A program made the position numbers and the translations under genes. A stretch of DNA of 64,000 bases, from contig OZ252150.1 of the NCBI GenBank assembly GCA_965248775.1, positions 1,054,001 through 1,118,000 on the forward strand. The letters are read 5' to 3'. Of this stretch, positions 54,071 to 63,010 are shown one piece after another (within the stretch, counting starts at the first letter, position 1; the number at the start of each line of letters is the position of its first letter). The notes below the pieces were generated by a model. The model was not told the DNA's origin. It was given only the letters and a program-made list of their open reading frames with translations, and did not search any database. This DNA comes from JBHHUI01 sp965248775. Lineage in GTDB: Bacteria > Chloroflexota > Anaerolineae > Anaerolineales > JBHHUI01.

Positions 54071-54967
54071 TCAGCTCCGCCGTGCCCGGGAAGGCCGGTA
54101 TGCCTGCGCTGAAGCGTAATTCGTTGCTTTCTGCGTCGAAGACCCCCAGACGGTCGTGGAGTCTGCGCCGCCAAAGGCGGCATTGACACTCAGTGCGCAG
54201 CGTGCGTCTTCCGGCGCGCAGGCCGGTGCAGCTGTAGCCAACTCGTAGTCAAAAAATAGGTCAAGATTCAGATGGCCGCTGCACAAACCGTCACCGCCGG
54301 CCGGACAATTGAGCGTCAGACCGCCGCCGGATAGGCCCAGGTCGCCATCGGCGCCGGGCCAAAGCGGCGAGAGGGAGTGCAGTTCAAAGTTTAAGTCGAG
54401 GGACAGATCACCGGCATCATTCCAGAGCGGCATCTCCGCGCTCGGATAGAGCACGCCGTTCAAGAGCGCCGGATGGGCGGGCTCGGAATTCTCGAATATG
54501 GCCAGCTCGAGATAGCTTACGCGCGCCGTCTCCAGGTCTTCCAATATCAGAGGGTTGACGATAAAGACAAATTCGGGATCCGGTCCATGACACACTCCCC
54601 CGATGTCGAAGGGGCAGGCATCGTTGATATTGGCCAGATCATCGCCGTCGATGTCGATATCACAGACATCACCCCAGCCGTCGCCGTCCAGGTCGTTTTG
54701 GATTGGATCGTCAAGCTCCGGGCAAAGATCGCTCTGATCCGGCAGTCCATCGGAATCCGTGTCCGGGAGTGGCGTGGGAGCTGGGGTAGGGATTGTTGTA
54801 GGTATGGATGTAGGAACGATAATTGCTGTTGGCACAGCCGGCTCGGAAGCCGGAGGCGCAGCAAGACCACGCAGGAGGACAGTTACAAATCCGATCAGCG
54901 CCCCAACAAATATTATTACTCCGATTATTGGAAGAATGCGTTTGCGAAAAAAGTTCAGAGATGTCAT
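54071..54967 (-). CDS. giant surface protein paralogue, N-terminal fragment
   Basis: N-terminal ~298 residues from ATG 54967 (AAGGTAGG upstream): a basic signal anchor with IIGVIIFVGALIGFVTVLL, a Pro/Thr-rich linker, type-3 Ca repeats (DTDSDGLPDQSDLCP, DLDGDGWGDVCDID) and a beta-rich start, then out-of-frame residues from STTVWGSS to the stop. It is followed in another frame by the 51093 part. If the shift is real, this fragment would be a signal-anchored stub without the wall-spanning domains. Confidence 0.78.
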   Translation of the reverse strand: MTSLNFFRKRILPIIGVIIFVGALIGFVTVLLRGLAAPPASEPAVPTAIIVPTSIPTTIPTPAPTPLPDTDSDGLPDQSDLCPELDDPIQNDLDGDGWGDVCDIDIDGDDLANINDACPFDIGGVCHGPDPEFVFIVNPLILEDLETARVSYLELAIFENSEPAHPALLNGVLYPSAEMPLWNDAGDLSLDLNFELHSLSPLWPGADGDLGLSGGGLTLNCPAGGDGLCSGHLNLDLFFDYELATAAPACAPEDARCALSVNAAFGGADSTTVWGSSTQKATNYASAQAYRPSRARRS

Positions 54968-55052
54968 GTTCCTACCTTTAAAAGTTGACTGAGACGTCTT
55001 AAATAGCTGCATGTCTATATTTCGTCCCCATTATAGATATTCGGAGAGGTTC

Positions 55053-55080
55053 TGCATGACACAAACGGGCTATTTGGGGG
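55053..55080. repeat. shared upstream repeat, copy 1
   Basis: TGCATGACACAAACGGGCT followed by a TTTGGGGG-like run. The same 19 bases plus a similar run occur at 58406-58432. Both copies lie upstream of propeller-like lipoprotein genes, which are themselves paralogues. Confidence 0.7.
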
Positions 55081-55217
55081 TTGAGAGAGGGCTAATTAAA
55101 TGCCTTTTGTTAGCATCTGCGCTCCTTATGTAAACAAAAGGGTATAACACAGGTTTTGACCCGCCAGATGTGTGGATATTCAACTGCGATTCACATTTAC
55201 GCAGTTTTCATCGAGAG

Positions 55218-55247
55218 TTGACAATCTGATTACATCCATGCTGATAC
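55218..55247 (+). promoter_or_regulatory. candidate promoter of secreted-protein operon
   Basis: TTGACA (55218-55223) and TGATAC (55242-55247) with an 18-bp spacer, 20 bp upstream of the first start codon. The -35 is perfect and the -10 is weak. Confidence 0.4.
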
Positions 55248-55266
55248 TGATAGATGCGGAGGATCG

Positions 55267-55932
55267 ATGGCGATCGCAAGCCTGCGTTGTTCACACGCTG
55301 TCCTCGCATGCGGTCAGCCCTTTGCTATAGTACAGTCGGATGTTGAAGTGGAGTCAACGCCCACAACGACGACGCCCTTGGAAGTGTCCAACGAGAGGGC
55401 GACTCCTGAGCCAACCGCGATCATTGCGCCAACTACCGGGCCGCAAGAGACGGAAACAGCGACATCTATTCCACCAACACAGACTGCGCATGCCGAAATA
55501 ATTTCAGATTATGTGCTCTGCGAAGGCGCATCCGCGAACACGCCGAGGGATGCAGGACCGAACGTCCTCGGGCCATGGAACGCACGGCTGTTGACCGCTA
55601 CCTCGTCCGATGGCCTGAATTGGACACGTACGTATAGAGTAGTGGCAGATCAGGCCGATGTACCGGCCGCGATAGTCGCCGCTGACGATCGCATCTTTCT
55701 CTACTTTGTGACGTGGTGCGACGATGTACATAACCGGGTCGTGGTTGCAATTTCGGACGACACACAGAACTGGGCTTATAAACTGGTGAACATCGAGGGG
55801 ATTCCGCCTGGCTCTTCGGCACCCGTCGACCCGGCGGTCGTGCAGATTGACGACGGACGCTGGCGCATGTACTTCACACTTGGCGCACCGGGGGGGGGAA
55901 TTGGCCAGCACCTTTTCGGCTATCTCCATTGA
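55267..55932 (+). CDS. propeller-like lipoprotein, N-terminal fragment (frameshift in G9 tract)
   Basis: Start ATG 55267 with GGAGG upstream. A short signal peptide ends in a lipobox-like VLAC-G (Cys15), then a Thr/Pro-rich linker, then beta-propeller-like repeats (ARLLTATSSDGLNWTRTYRV, VAISDDTQNWAYKLVN, DPAVVQIDDGRWRMYFTLGAPGG). The frame leaves the family at nine consecutive G (55890-55898). With eight G it would continue into ELASTFSAISIDGINF. It resembles GH43/sialidase-like five-bladed propellers and is a paralogue of the 58769 gene. Exported; substrate unknown. Confidence 0.75.
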   Translation: MAIASLRCSHAVLACGQPFAIVQSDVEVESTPTTTTPLEVSNERATPEPTAIIAPTTGPQETETATSIPPTQTAHAEIISDYVLCEGASANTPRDAGPNVLGPWNARLLTATSSDGLNWTRTYRVVADQADVPAAIVAADDRIFLYFVTWCDDVHNRVVVAISDDTQNWAYKLVNIEGIPPGSSAPVDPAVVQIDDGRWRMYFTLGAPGGGIGQHLFGYLH

Positions 55933-56377
55933 CGGTATAAATTTTATAATGGAGGCAGGCATCCGTTATTCGTCAGAAAGCCACGTTCTCGATCCAAATG
56001 TACTGCGCATCGGTGAGCAGTGGGCCTATTTTGCCGGTGGAGCAGGACCGGATGCGAACCATTTTGCACTCTCGGCCGACGGCCTCGAATTCCAATCGCA
56101 GGGGCCGTTCTCCGCCCAAGGCATCATCATGGCAAACGGCGTTGCTACGGACGACGGCTATAGCTATTATGGATTCGACCAGATGGGTGGTCCGGGCACG
56201 CCTCGTCACATCCGTTCACTGCACTCAGCGGACGGGGTGAAATGGACTGCAGAGTCCGGGAATCGCCTGGACCCAAACCCGGAGAGTGGCCTGGAAACCA
56301 ACGAGGTCAAAGACCCGACAGTCGTGCGGCCCTCGGATGGAACCTATTTGATGATCTACGTGACAGGAATCCCATGA
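55899..56377 (+). CDS. propeller-like lipoprotein, C-terminal part
   Basis: Continuation of the 55267 protein in the frame reached after the G tract: STFSAISIDGINFIMEAGIRY, DPNVLRIGEQWAYFAGG, TPRHIRSLHSADGVKW, DPTVVRPSDGTYLMIYVTG. Each repeat has the SxDGxxW/F bladed pattern. The stop overlaps the next start as ATGA (56374-56377). Confidence 0.72.
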
Positions 56378-57057
56378 ACCATACTCGGAACATCCGGTAC
56401 CTATTCCCTGCAACTGCCTCGATTGCTGCACTTGCCTGCAACCTGTTCAGTGCAGCCAGCAGCGTGGTCACTGCCGACGATGTGAATCCCCCCGAAGCGC
56501 CTGCTGCAACGCTCGAGTCTGCGCCACCGCCGACCGATCCCGCGACGGCCATTGCGCATTTTGACGGCGGCGACCCGTCAACGTTCCTCGAACTCGAGCT
56601 GCTCATCGCACATCCCGCTTCGCACCCGGCGTCCGCGCAGGCGGCCGTTCGCGAGATCAGCGCGAGCGACACCGACACACGCTTCGCGGCTCTTTACTTG
56701 CTTACCAATACCGGTACGCCTGTATATACGCCCGCATTGATGGCTGCGCTCGCTGATCCGGACAATGGTCTGCGTGCCATTGCGGCTGGCGGCCTCATTG
56801 GCTGGGGAGAGAAAGCCGCGATCCCAGTTCTCATTGAATCACTCACCTACGAAGGATCGCTACCCCATTCAGACCCATCGGCTCCAATCTGGATTCTTGC
56901 GCAGGACGCACTCCCCTTCTATACCGGCGAAGACTTTGGACTTCGTACTGCGACGACGAGCGCTGCTGCCCTTGCCAGCGTCGATGCGTGGCGAGCATGG
57001 TGGGACACGCACGGTGAGGACCTACAGTGGAACGCTGAAGTCGGGAGGTATGAATGA
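56374..57057 (+). CDS. secreted HEAT/armadillo-like repeat lipoprotein
   Basis: 227 residues from ATG 56374. The signal peptide has a lipobox-like ALAC (Cys22), followed by a Pro/Ala-rich linker and a helical repeat domain (TRFAALYLLTNTG, PALMAALADPDNGLRAIAAGGLIGWG, AAIPVLIESL) of HEAT type, ending with DAWRAWWDTHGEDLQW. Both ends overlap the neighbouring genes by four bases, so it is the middle of a coupled operon. Function unknown; probably a protein-protein scaffold outside the cell. Confidence 0.75.
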   Translation: MNHTRNIRYLFPATASIAALACNLFSAASSVVTADDVNPPEAPAATLESAPPPTDPATAIAHFDGGDPSTFLELELLIAHPASHPASAQAAVREISASDTDTRFAALYLLTNTGTPVYTPALMAALADPDNGLRAIAAGGLIGWGEKAAIPVLIESLTYEGSLPHSDPSAPIWILAQDALPFYTGEDFGLRTATTSAAALASVDAWRAWWDTHGEDLQWNAEVGRYE

Positions 57058-58298
57058 GGCGAACAATCGAACGAGTTCTGCAATTGCTGGGGATCGCAGC
57101 CCTGCTCGCGGTTGCGTTGCCGGCCTTGAAAACGAAGGCTGCCCCCACCGCCATCACCAAAGGTGATTTTCAAAATGGTGAGATCGTCATCAGCGCCGAC
57201 ATCGCCATGTACGGCCCCGGCGCGTCCGAGGCGCTCGCCAAGCAATGGGAGACCTGGATCAACGAAGCCTGGAATAGCGCCGCTGAAGAGTTCGGCAGTG
57301 CGAGCTGCTATCCGGTGCGCTTTGATGTCAACATGGAGTATCTTGACGAAGAGCAGCGCGAGCGGGCGTTGAAAGTTTCAGTGCCGGATGCGCTGACGTC
57401 AGGCGCGATCCCGACAGGCACGAATGCCTGGTACATTGTGGGGCGTATTCCAGGTCGATTCCATCGGGCCTTAGTATCGTATTTTCTGGATGGGGTATAC
57501 AACATAGACAGTTGGGGAGTCATGGCGCCGCACGAATCACAGAGCACGGTCGTCCACGAGGCTGGTCATGTGTTTGGCCATGACGATCGCTACACAGATC
57601 GACATGGTGCTGACGAGGGCTGGGAGGGCAACGCGATGGCTTCGTCTGACGGCGTGCTGGAAGCCAAGAATTTCGAAGAAGTTATCGACGCCGCCCTCGA
57701 CCAACTCGAATCGGATGATCTGCCCGCCTGTTTCGACGCCCAGATCACGATCGACATGAACGCCCTGGAGCCGAGAATGTGCAACCTCGACGCAATCAGC
57801 GCAGAGCTGCGCTTCGACGTGCGCACGTTCCAATATTTTGATGATCTGCGGCTCACGGGGCAAGGGGCGGGTTTGCATGACGAGGGCACGCTGCATTGGA
57901 CTGGCACGTCGCGCTGTGACCGCACCGATTACGGCGGGCATCGCACGCCCGATCCCTACCCCGTGATCATCTCCGGCGAACTGACCGAGGCGGGCTATGC
58001 AGTCGAACTGCTCGCGGAGGACCTCACACAAGCTTATTTCACAGACGGCACAGTCTATTCCGAAGGCAGCGTACTCGGCTATATTTTCGAGCATGCGGCG
58101 GGCACCGACATAGCTGGAACGCTCGAAAGTTTCACCGTGCCACCCGACGTTAAAACAGGCGATACCTTTTCATTCGCGATCGCAACACCGACAGAGACAG
58201 GCTACTGGTACGTTGGCGAGGCTATACTGACGATCATCTCAACGGTGGCTGATTCGGGCTATCAATTTGGGGAGCCGGGAGTCGATCCGGTTGATTGA
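57054..58298 (+). CDS. secreted metzincin-type zinc metalloprotease
   Basis: 414 residues. The signal peptide is RRTIERVLQLLGIAALLAVALPALKTKA. The protease domain carries VVHEAGHVFGHDD (about 166-178), an HExxHxxGxxD zinc site in which the third ligand is Asp as in snapalysin-type enzymes, and a later GNAMAS that can serve as the Met-turn. The C-terminal half is a beta-rich domain with paired Cys (ACFD, RMCN, SRCDRTD). It overlaps the HEAT-like gene by four bases. Likely cleaves extracellular or surface proteins. Confidence 0.82.
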   Translation: MRRTIERVLQLLGIAALLAVALPALKTKAAPTAITKGDFQNGEIVISADIAMYGPGASEALAKQWETWINEAWNSAAEEFGSASCYPVRFDVNMEYLDEEQRERALKVSVPDALTSGAIPTGTNAWYIVGRIPGRFHRALVSYFLDGVYNIDSWGVMAPHESQSTVVHEAGHVFGHDDRYTDRHGADEGWEGNAMASSDGVLEAKNFEEVIDAALDQLESDDLPACFDAQITIDMNALEPRMCNLDAISAELRFDVRTFQYFDDLRLTGQGAGLHDEGTLHWTGTSRCDRTDYGGHRTPDPYPVIISGELTEAGYAVELLAEDLTQAYFTDGTVYSEGSVLGYIFEHAAGTDIAGTLESFTVPPDVKTGDTFSFAIATPTETGYWYVGEAILTIISTVADSGYQFGEPGVDPVD

Positions 58299-58768
58299 TG
58301 CCAACTGTTGGCAGATTGGAAGCCACGTGCCGGCCGAGAGGTACTCGCTGAAGCGGTTGCGTAATTGGTCTTGCATGCACCCATCGTAGCCATCTGGGGC
58401 AGGAATGCATGACACAAACGGGCTTTTGGGGGCTGTTGGACGGGCTATTTTTGTGAGGATCCGGAGGAAAAGCTGACCTACGCAGTGATGCAGCGCAGAG
58501 AAGAGCTCAGGAGTGAAGAACTCTGGAGCAAGCCTCAGAGCTTTCAGAAGTCGTCGGAGCGCAACTCTTGCTGCATGTTGCAGCGCTATCCAAAAACGAA
58601 TTAACGACGATGGCAGCAGCAGTAAAGCTTGTAGCGCAGCAACCAAATGATGCCTTCCCGGAGCAAGCTACGGTGTATGTAGCGCTAAGAATCGAATCAG
58701 GTGAGACTTCGTTGCACGTTTGTTACCGATTGGCTTAACCACCGACTGAAAAAAGGATCTCTTCAATA
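58299..58768. other. gene-free stretch before second propeller gene
   Basis: 470 bp. It contains the second copy of the 19-base repeat (58406) and no supported gene; the open frame on the minus strand (58239-58646) has no domain. The sequence around 58440-58600 is rich in direct short repeats (GCAGAGAAGAGCT, AGTGAAGAACT). Confidence 0.5.
58406..58432. repeat. shared upstream repeat, copy 2
   Basis: TGCATGACACAAACGGGCT then TTTGGGGG, matching 55053-55080. It lies about 360 bp upstream of the 58769 gene. Confidence 0.7.
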
Positions 58769-59782
58769 ATGAAACACACACATCGTATCAATCGCGCCTC
58801 GAGCGTCGTTCTGGCCTTATCGCTCCTTGCGACGGGGTGTGGGGTTGACACTTCAGGCGACACCGACGCTGGTGGTACCAGTGCTGTCGCCGACAAAAGC
58901 CCGGATGACCGCGGCGATGTCGTGACCGCTGCCGGTCCCCATGACTCCGGAGATACGGCCTGTCAGTCCCTACCCGGCGAGGGACCGTGGAATCGGGATC
59001 TGATCGAGTGGCGCAGCAGCGACGGTTCACACTTTACTGAGCTCCGCGTATTCCAAGTTTGTGCTGATGTCCCGAGTATTGCTCAGGATGAATCCGGCAT
59101 GCTTATGGCTGCCTTCCAAGCTTTCGAGGCCGAGCGGGGCAAGATCGGCGTACGTCTGTCGGGGGACGAAGGGGAGAACTGGTCGCCGCTCACCCTTATT
59201 GAACTTGTGGATTTCCCGACCGGGAGCGTACGCGCCTTCGATCCGATGATCATTTATGACACCAATTCAGAGCAGTGGCGAATGTACTTTTCTCTGAGCT
59301 TCGACCCCAGCGGGCGTCTCGACGACACGATTTGCACCCACTCGGCCGTGTCGGACGACGGCATCACCTACATTTATGAGGCGGGCCCTCGATTTTGCGC
59401 TGCAGGGCGGCCTGTTATCGATCCTGCAGTCGCGTTTCTCGACGGCGTCTGGTACTACTCCGCACCCCGGGGGGCACCACAGGATGGCGCTTTCTTCGCG
59501 ACTTCCACCGATGGTCTCATGTTTAACGATAGCCAACTGATTCTATCGGACATGAACCACAACTGGACGGGCAACTTCGTCGTCACGGGCGGCAACCTGC
59601 GCTTCTACGGCACCGAGGCGCATATCCCCTCTGGCAACTTTCTGTTCTGGGCTGAAACCTCCAATAAAGGGGGCAGCTGGTCCGACCCGACCCAGACCGA
59701 TGTGCCCGCAGGCAAGGACCCCGGGATCATCCGGTTCGCGGATGGGAGCTACATGATGCTTGTTCCGACCCAGGGCGACTGA
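58769..59782 (+). CDS. propeller-like lipoprotein (sialidase/GH43-like fold)
   Basis: 337 residues, intact. The signal peptide ends LATGCG (lipobox Cys25), followed by an Asp/Gly-rich linker, then propeller blades: WNRDLIEWRSSDGSHFTEL, GVRLSGDEGENWSPL, FDPMIIYDTNSEQWRMYFSL, CTHSAVSDDGITYIYEAG, FFATSTDGLMFNDSQ, AETSNKGGSWSD and DPGIIRFADGSYMM. It is a paralogue of the 55267-56377 protein. Catalytic residues cannot be assigned, so it may be a binding protein rather than a hydrolase. Confidence 0.78.
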   Translation: MKHTHRINRASSVVLALSLLATGCGVDTSGDTDAGGTSAVADKSPDDRGDVVTAAGPHDSGDTACQSLPGEGPWNRDLIEWRSSDGSHFTELRVFQVCADVPSIAQDESGMLMAAFQAFEAERGKIGVRLSGDEGENWSPLTLIELVDFPTGSVRAFDPMIIYDTNSEQWRMYFSLSFDPSGRLDDTICTHSAVSDDGITYIYEAGPRFCAAGRPVIDPAVAFLDGVWYYSAPRGAPQDGAFFATSTDGLMFNDSQLILSDMNHNWTGNFVVTGGNLRFYGTEAHIPSGNFLFWAETSNKGGSWSDPTQTDVPAGKDPGIIRFADGSYMMLVPTQGD

Positions 59783-60217
59783 GGGACCGAACAGCGACGA
59801 CGAGGCGTTCCCAGGTTTCTAAACAGCCGGTGTGTTGTTATTGTAATCATCGGTACACGCTGCTCTGAAGATAATTCGGTCTGGCGAATGGCTAAAGACA
59901 ATCTATGCGATTTTCACCAAGCTTTATCTCATTCCTTCTACCCAAACGAAAATTCTTTCGAGATGGCACGACACGTTTAGGCATTTCGAAAGTAGATTAA
60001 GCACTAAGCAATATCAAGTACAAGCCCCCAAGAAAGGATGGCTCAGATGAACCTTCCTTGCTACCGCATTTGCGGCGAGGTATTCAGTTCTTTTTAGCGC
60101 TGCTTAGTTACTGGAACCCTGCCGGACGCTGCCCCAGTTGCCACGCGACATGGCTTGCAGGTGGAAGCGTCACGATGGAAATATAGTCTTTTTGTAAGGA
60201 GAAACAAAACCCCACCC
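59783..60217. other. gene-free stretch before mini-element cluster
   Basis: About 435 bp with no supported gene. It contains A/T-rich segments (59900-60040) and no promoter that I can support. Confidence 0.45.
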
Positions 60218-60338
60218 CCCTAGTCACCCAGTCCTGAACGTACTGGGTCAGGACGAATGAACTGGGTCGCCCAGCCCCGGCGGCTGGACGGGGTGACGGA
60301 CTGGCGTCCGCGCCACCTCGTCCAGTTGACGAGACTGG
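60218..60338. repeat. cluster of interlocked mini-elements in gene-free DNA
   Basis: An outer CCCAGT-type element (60218-60226 with one altered base, then 60254-60269 and 60294-60296) is interrupted by a 27-bp element at 60227-60253 (A=CCCAGT/ACTGGG, B=TCCTGA/TCAGGA) and by a 24-bp GC-rich element at 60270-60293 (A=CCAGC/GCTGG, B=CCCCG/CGGGG). Further on, 60317-60338 is another in inverted orientation (CTCGT, CCAGT, ACGAG, ACTGG). The first interruption is at the same point as in the IS3 nests. Confidence 0.75.
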
Positions 60339-60395
60339 GGGACTTGGCGACGAAGTGTCAGGGCGGGTTGTTGTTTATTCCCCGCCCCCTGCTTC

Positions 60396-60755
60396 TTAAT
60401 CTTCCACGTTTGTCCATACAGAGGTATCTCCCGATACAAAGCCCACACTAAACGCAGTCACGGCCGTGCCATTGTATTCGATTAGTATTCCGCTGCTATT
60501 AAATTTGAGATTGTAGCCGGGATCGACGACTCTTTTATTGGGCACTATCTCCCCCTCTACCTCCTCATAAGAGCTTGGTGGGAGCTTCAAATCGTCTGCT
60601 CCACCCGTTCCAACAATCACTTCACGGGTACCATCAGCGTTAGGGATTGTTACCCGGCCATCCAAACTCAGGACGATAAGTTTTCCGTCCGGGAAAATGA
60701 TTTGATTGGCAGTCTTGTCAACCCTCGTTCCCGCTGGGAGTTCATTGTTGTATAT
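60396..60755 (-). pseudogene. TolB-like surface lipoprotein gene, C-terminal fragment
   Basis: Last ~119 codons of the host gene after the IS: NELPAGTRVDKTANQIIFPDGKLI, LDGRVTIPNADGTREV and SSGILIEYNGTAVTAFS, ending TNVED. Joined across the TTGTATAT duplication it continues ETTFIYNNELPAG. It reads as a beta-rich C-terminal domain with no named family. Confidence 0.75.
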
Positions 60756-61946
60756 TTCACTACCGGACACTTTCTGCGCGGGGCATGTCAAAGGCGACCG
60801 GGATGGGCAGATGCTCATTTAGGAACTGTTCCAGCAGGCGCAAGCCGAGTTGAAATAGGCTCAGATCACAGCGGTCGGTGCGGTGAATGACTTGCACCCA
60901 ATTATCTCGTTTGGCGATGACGCCCAAGTAGATGATCCAGATGTAAGCAAGGCAAGCTGCGATCATCAACCGGGCCAGCCGGGCCGGGTCGGCGATATGG
61001 CTTTTATGCAAATTGAAGCCCCGGCTTTTCTGGTCGGAGAAGAAAGTTTCAATACGAAAGCGTTTGTTATACCAGGAACAGGCTTCGGCAACCAGCTCCA
61101 GGTTGGTGACCAGATAGAGGGGCTCTTTGCAGTCGCGCTGCCACCACGCGATGGCAAGGACGGGCCCATATTCCTGCTGGGTGAAGGCGACATCCGGCAC
61201 GCCGCGGTATGCACCACGGGGCACATCCAGGTCGGCGAAGGCGAACCAGTCGCCCCCTTCACATAGCTGGACATGCTTGGCCGTGCGACAGACGTAGGCC
61301 CATTCGTAGTCATTCAGAGCCGCCTGGAGGTTCGTGCCATCGAATTCACCATCCCCCAGGAAGACGACATCGCTTGCAGGGGGCACCAAAGCGTGTACTT
61401 CTGTCAACAACTGCACGTGTGTCGCTTCTGAAAAATGTCCCTTGCTCCCTTTGACGGTGACCCACGCCACCGGCAAAGCACGTTGCTTGTAGATGACGCT
61501 CACCATCAGGGTCAGGCAACCGCGGCCCACTTCGCTGCCGTCCATTGCCAACACGAGCGTGCGGTCCTGCGCCAGACCCTGCAATAAGGGTTCAGCGAAG
61601 GGTAGAAAGAAGACTTCGTTATTAATATGCTCATTCTTGACCCAGCGGGCGTACCGTTTGACCCGGCTCTCGGGTTTGTTGCCGTCTGGCACTTTCCTGG
61701 CGATCGCCGGTAGCTGGCTACTCTGGCTGCGGACAATTCCGCTGACCATGGCAGCGAGCGTATCCAAATGGCGAGCCAAGTTGCCCTGCGGTTCTCCTGG
61801 GTACAGTTGCCGCAAGGCGCTCTTTATGGCACGATATGTACGGCGGTTGTCACTCATGGCGATACTCCCCTTGTTCTGTGGTAGAACGGAGAGTGTAGCC
61901 GAGAGGCAACCGCTAATCAATCACGGATAAAGTGTCCGGTAGTGAA
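60756..61946 (-). mobile_element. IS4-type insertion sequence with 8-bp target duplication
   Basis: The 18-bp ends TTCACTACCGGACACTTT (60756-60773) and its inverse (61929-61946) bound 1191 bp. TTGTATAT is duplicated at 60748-60755 and 61947-61954. It interrupts the TolB-like lipoprotein gene within ...TTFIYN-NELPAG. The transposase is intact. Confidence 0.92.
60760..61857 (-). CDS. IS4-family DDE transposase
   Basis: About 365 residues from ATG 61857 (GGGGAG upstream; the frame is open further to 61920). LVLAMDGSEVGRGCLTLMVSVIY has the first Asp, DVVFLGDGEFDGTNLQ the second, and WYNKRFRIETFFSDQKSRGFNLHKSH is the Y-R-E signature. The stop lies inside the terminal inverted repeat. Intact and possibly active. 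Confidence 0.9.
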   Translation of the reverse strand: MSDNRRTYRAIKSALRQLYPGEPQGNLARHLDTLAAMVSGIVRSQSSQLPAIARKVPDGNKPESRVKRYARWVKNEHINNEVFFLPFAEPLLQGLAQDRTLVLAMDGSEVGRGCLTLMVSVIYKQRALPVAWVTVKGSKGHFSEATHVQLLTEVHALVPPASDVVFLGDGEFDGTNLQAALNDYEWAYVCRTAKHVQLCEGGDWFAFADLDVPRGAYRGVPDVAFTQQEYGPVLAIAWWQRDCKEPLYLVTNLELVAEACSWYNKRFRIETFFSDQKSRGFNLHKSHIADPARLARLMIAACLAYIWIIYLGVIAKRDNWVQVIHRTDRCDLSLFQLGLRLLEQFLNEHLPIPVAFDMPRAESVR

Positions 61947-63010
61947 TTGTATATAAATGTTGTTTCCAAGAGCAAATTCAGTTTCCGAGTGACCGGATCT
62001 ATTTCGGGGATACGTAATACATTGTTTCCTACTGTCCCGTCAAGAGGTCTGCCGTCCGGTAATACCATAAAACCAAGCAACTCGCGCAGAGCAAGTAGGA
62101 CACAGACATCCACCTCGCCAAGTATGCCGCCCGCCTTACGGTCGATGTGAACATTACCATTTCCGATCTTGTAGACCTGGGCGTGGGAGACTGGACTGGT
62201 CAGGGTGGTGAAGTTTTCGCGCACCACCAAATTATCATCGACCGTATCGAGTTGCGCCTCTATTCCAAGAACGCGTGCTCTAAACTGGGCCGCCTCTTCG
62301 TCCAACTCCTTGGCTTCGGCCGTATTGTTGTTTTTCACCTGCTCGTCAGCATCCAGGTCGCGCTGTTGAGCCTGGTCCTCGAAAAGCCCATTAAGGAACC
62401 GCAACTCACTCCCCTCCTTGCGTAGCTGGTGCAAATTGAGGAAGAAATTGGTCTGCCGCGGTTGAAACATTGGCGCCCAATTGTTGAAGTTGCTATCAGT
62501 CAATTGGATCGGCTCAACAGGATTACCGTCAGGCCGGAGTAATTTCCTAAACGGCACGAAACGTATCTGGTAAAACTCGTTTTCATCTAGGCCGCAGAAT
62601 GCCAGCCAAAAAGCATCACCCGAAAAGCTCGGGCACTCCCCATCAGGCACCACCGTTAAGGGTTCGGAATTCCCCTCGATGCGCGGCGACGCCAGCCGGG
62701 CCGTCGTTCCGATTTCGGCGCCGGGTGCGGGCAGCGCATAGAGCGCGAACTCCCCCGCTGCCTCCCGAGACTGATATACGATCCAGTCCCCATCCGGCGA
62801 CCAGGTCGGCGAGAAGTCGTCGCCCGGATCGTCGGTGAGTGGGCGCTGGTCGAAACCAGTGCTGTCCATCACGAATACGTCCCGGGCGCCATTCCGGTCG
62901 GAAATGAATACAAGTTGCGTGCCGCCCGGCGACCAGAACGGCGTGAAATCGCCGGCCGGATCATCCGTCAGGCGCTTCACGCTCGCGTCGCCTCGACTGG
63001 CGCGCTCACG
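61947..63010 (-). pseudogene. TolB-like surface lipoprotein gene, middle fragment
   Basis: Middle part of the host gene. Propeller repeats VKRLTDDPAGDFTPFWSPGG, RPLTDDPGDDFSPTWSPDG and IVYQSREAAGEFALYAL are followed by a helical/coiled section (FLNLHQLRKEGSELRFL, DEEAAQFRARVLGIEAQLD) and a beta-rich domain, ending TTFIYN at the IS. It is out of frame with the N-terminal part by one base near 62985, between VEATRA and SVKRLTDD. Confidence 0.78.

Larger units (their letters stand above)
54968..55266. other. intergenic region between surface-protein and secreted-protein clusters
   Basis: About 300 bp between divergent genes. It contains the 19-base repeat shared with 58406 (see repeat) and, near 55218-55247, a promoter-like TTGACA and TGATAC with an 18-bp spacer facing the plus-strand cluster. 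Confidence 0.5.

Noticed and set aside
58239..58646. Minus-strand open frame between metzincin and propeller genes
   Set aside because: It overlaps the metzincin 3' end on the other strand, has no domain, and its composition looks random.
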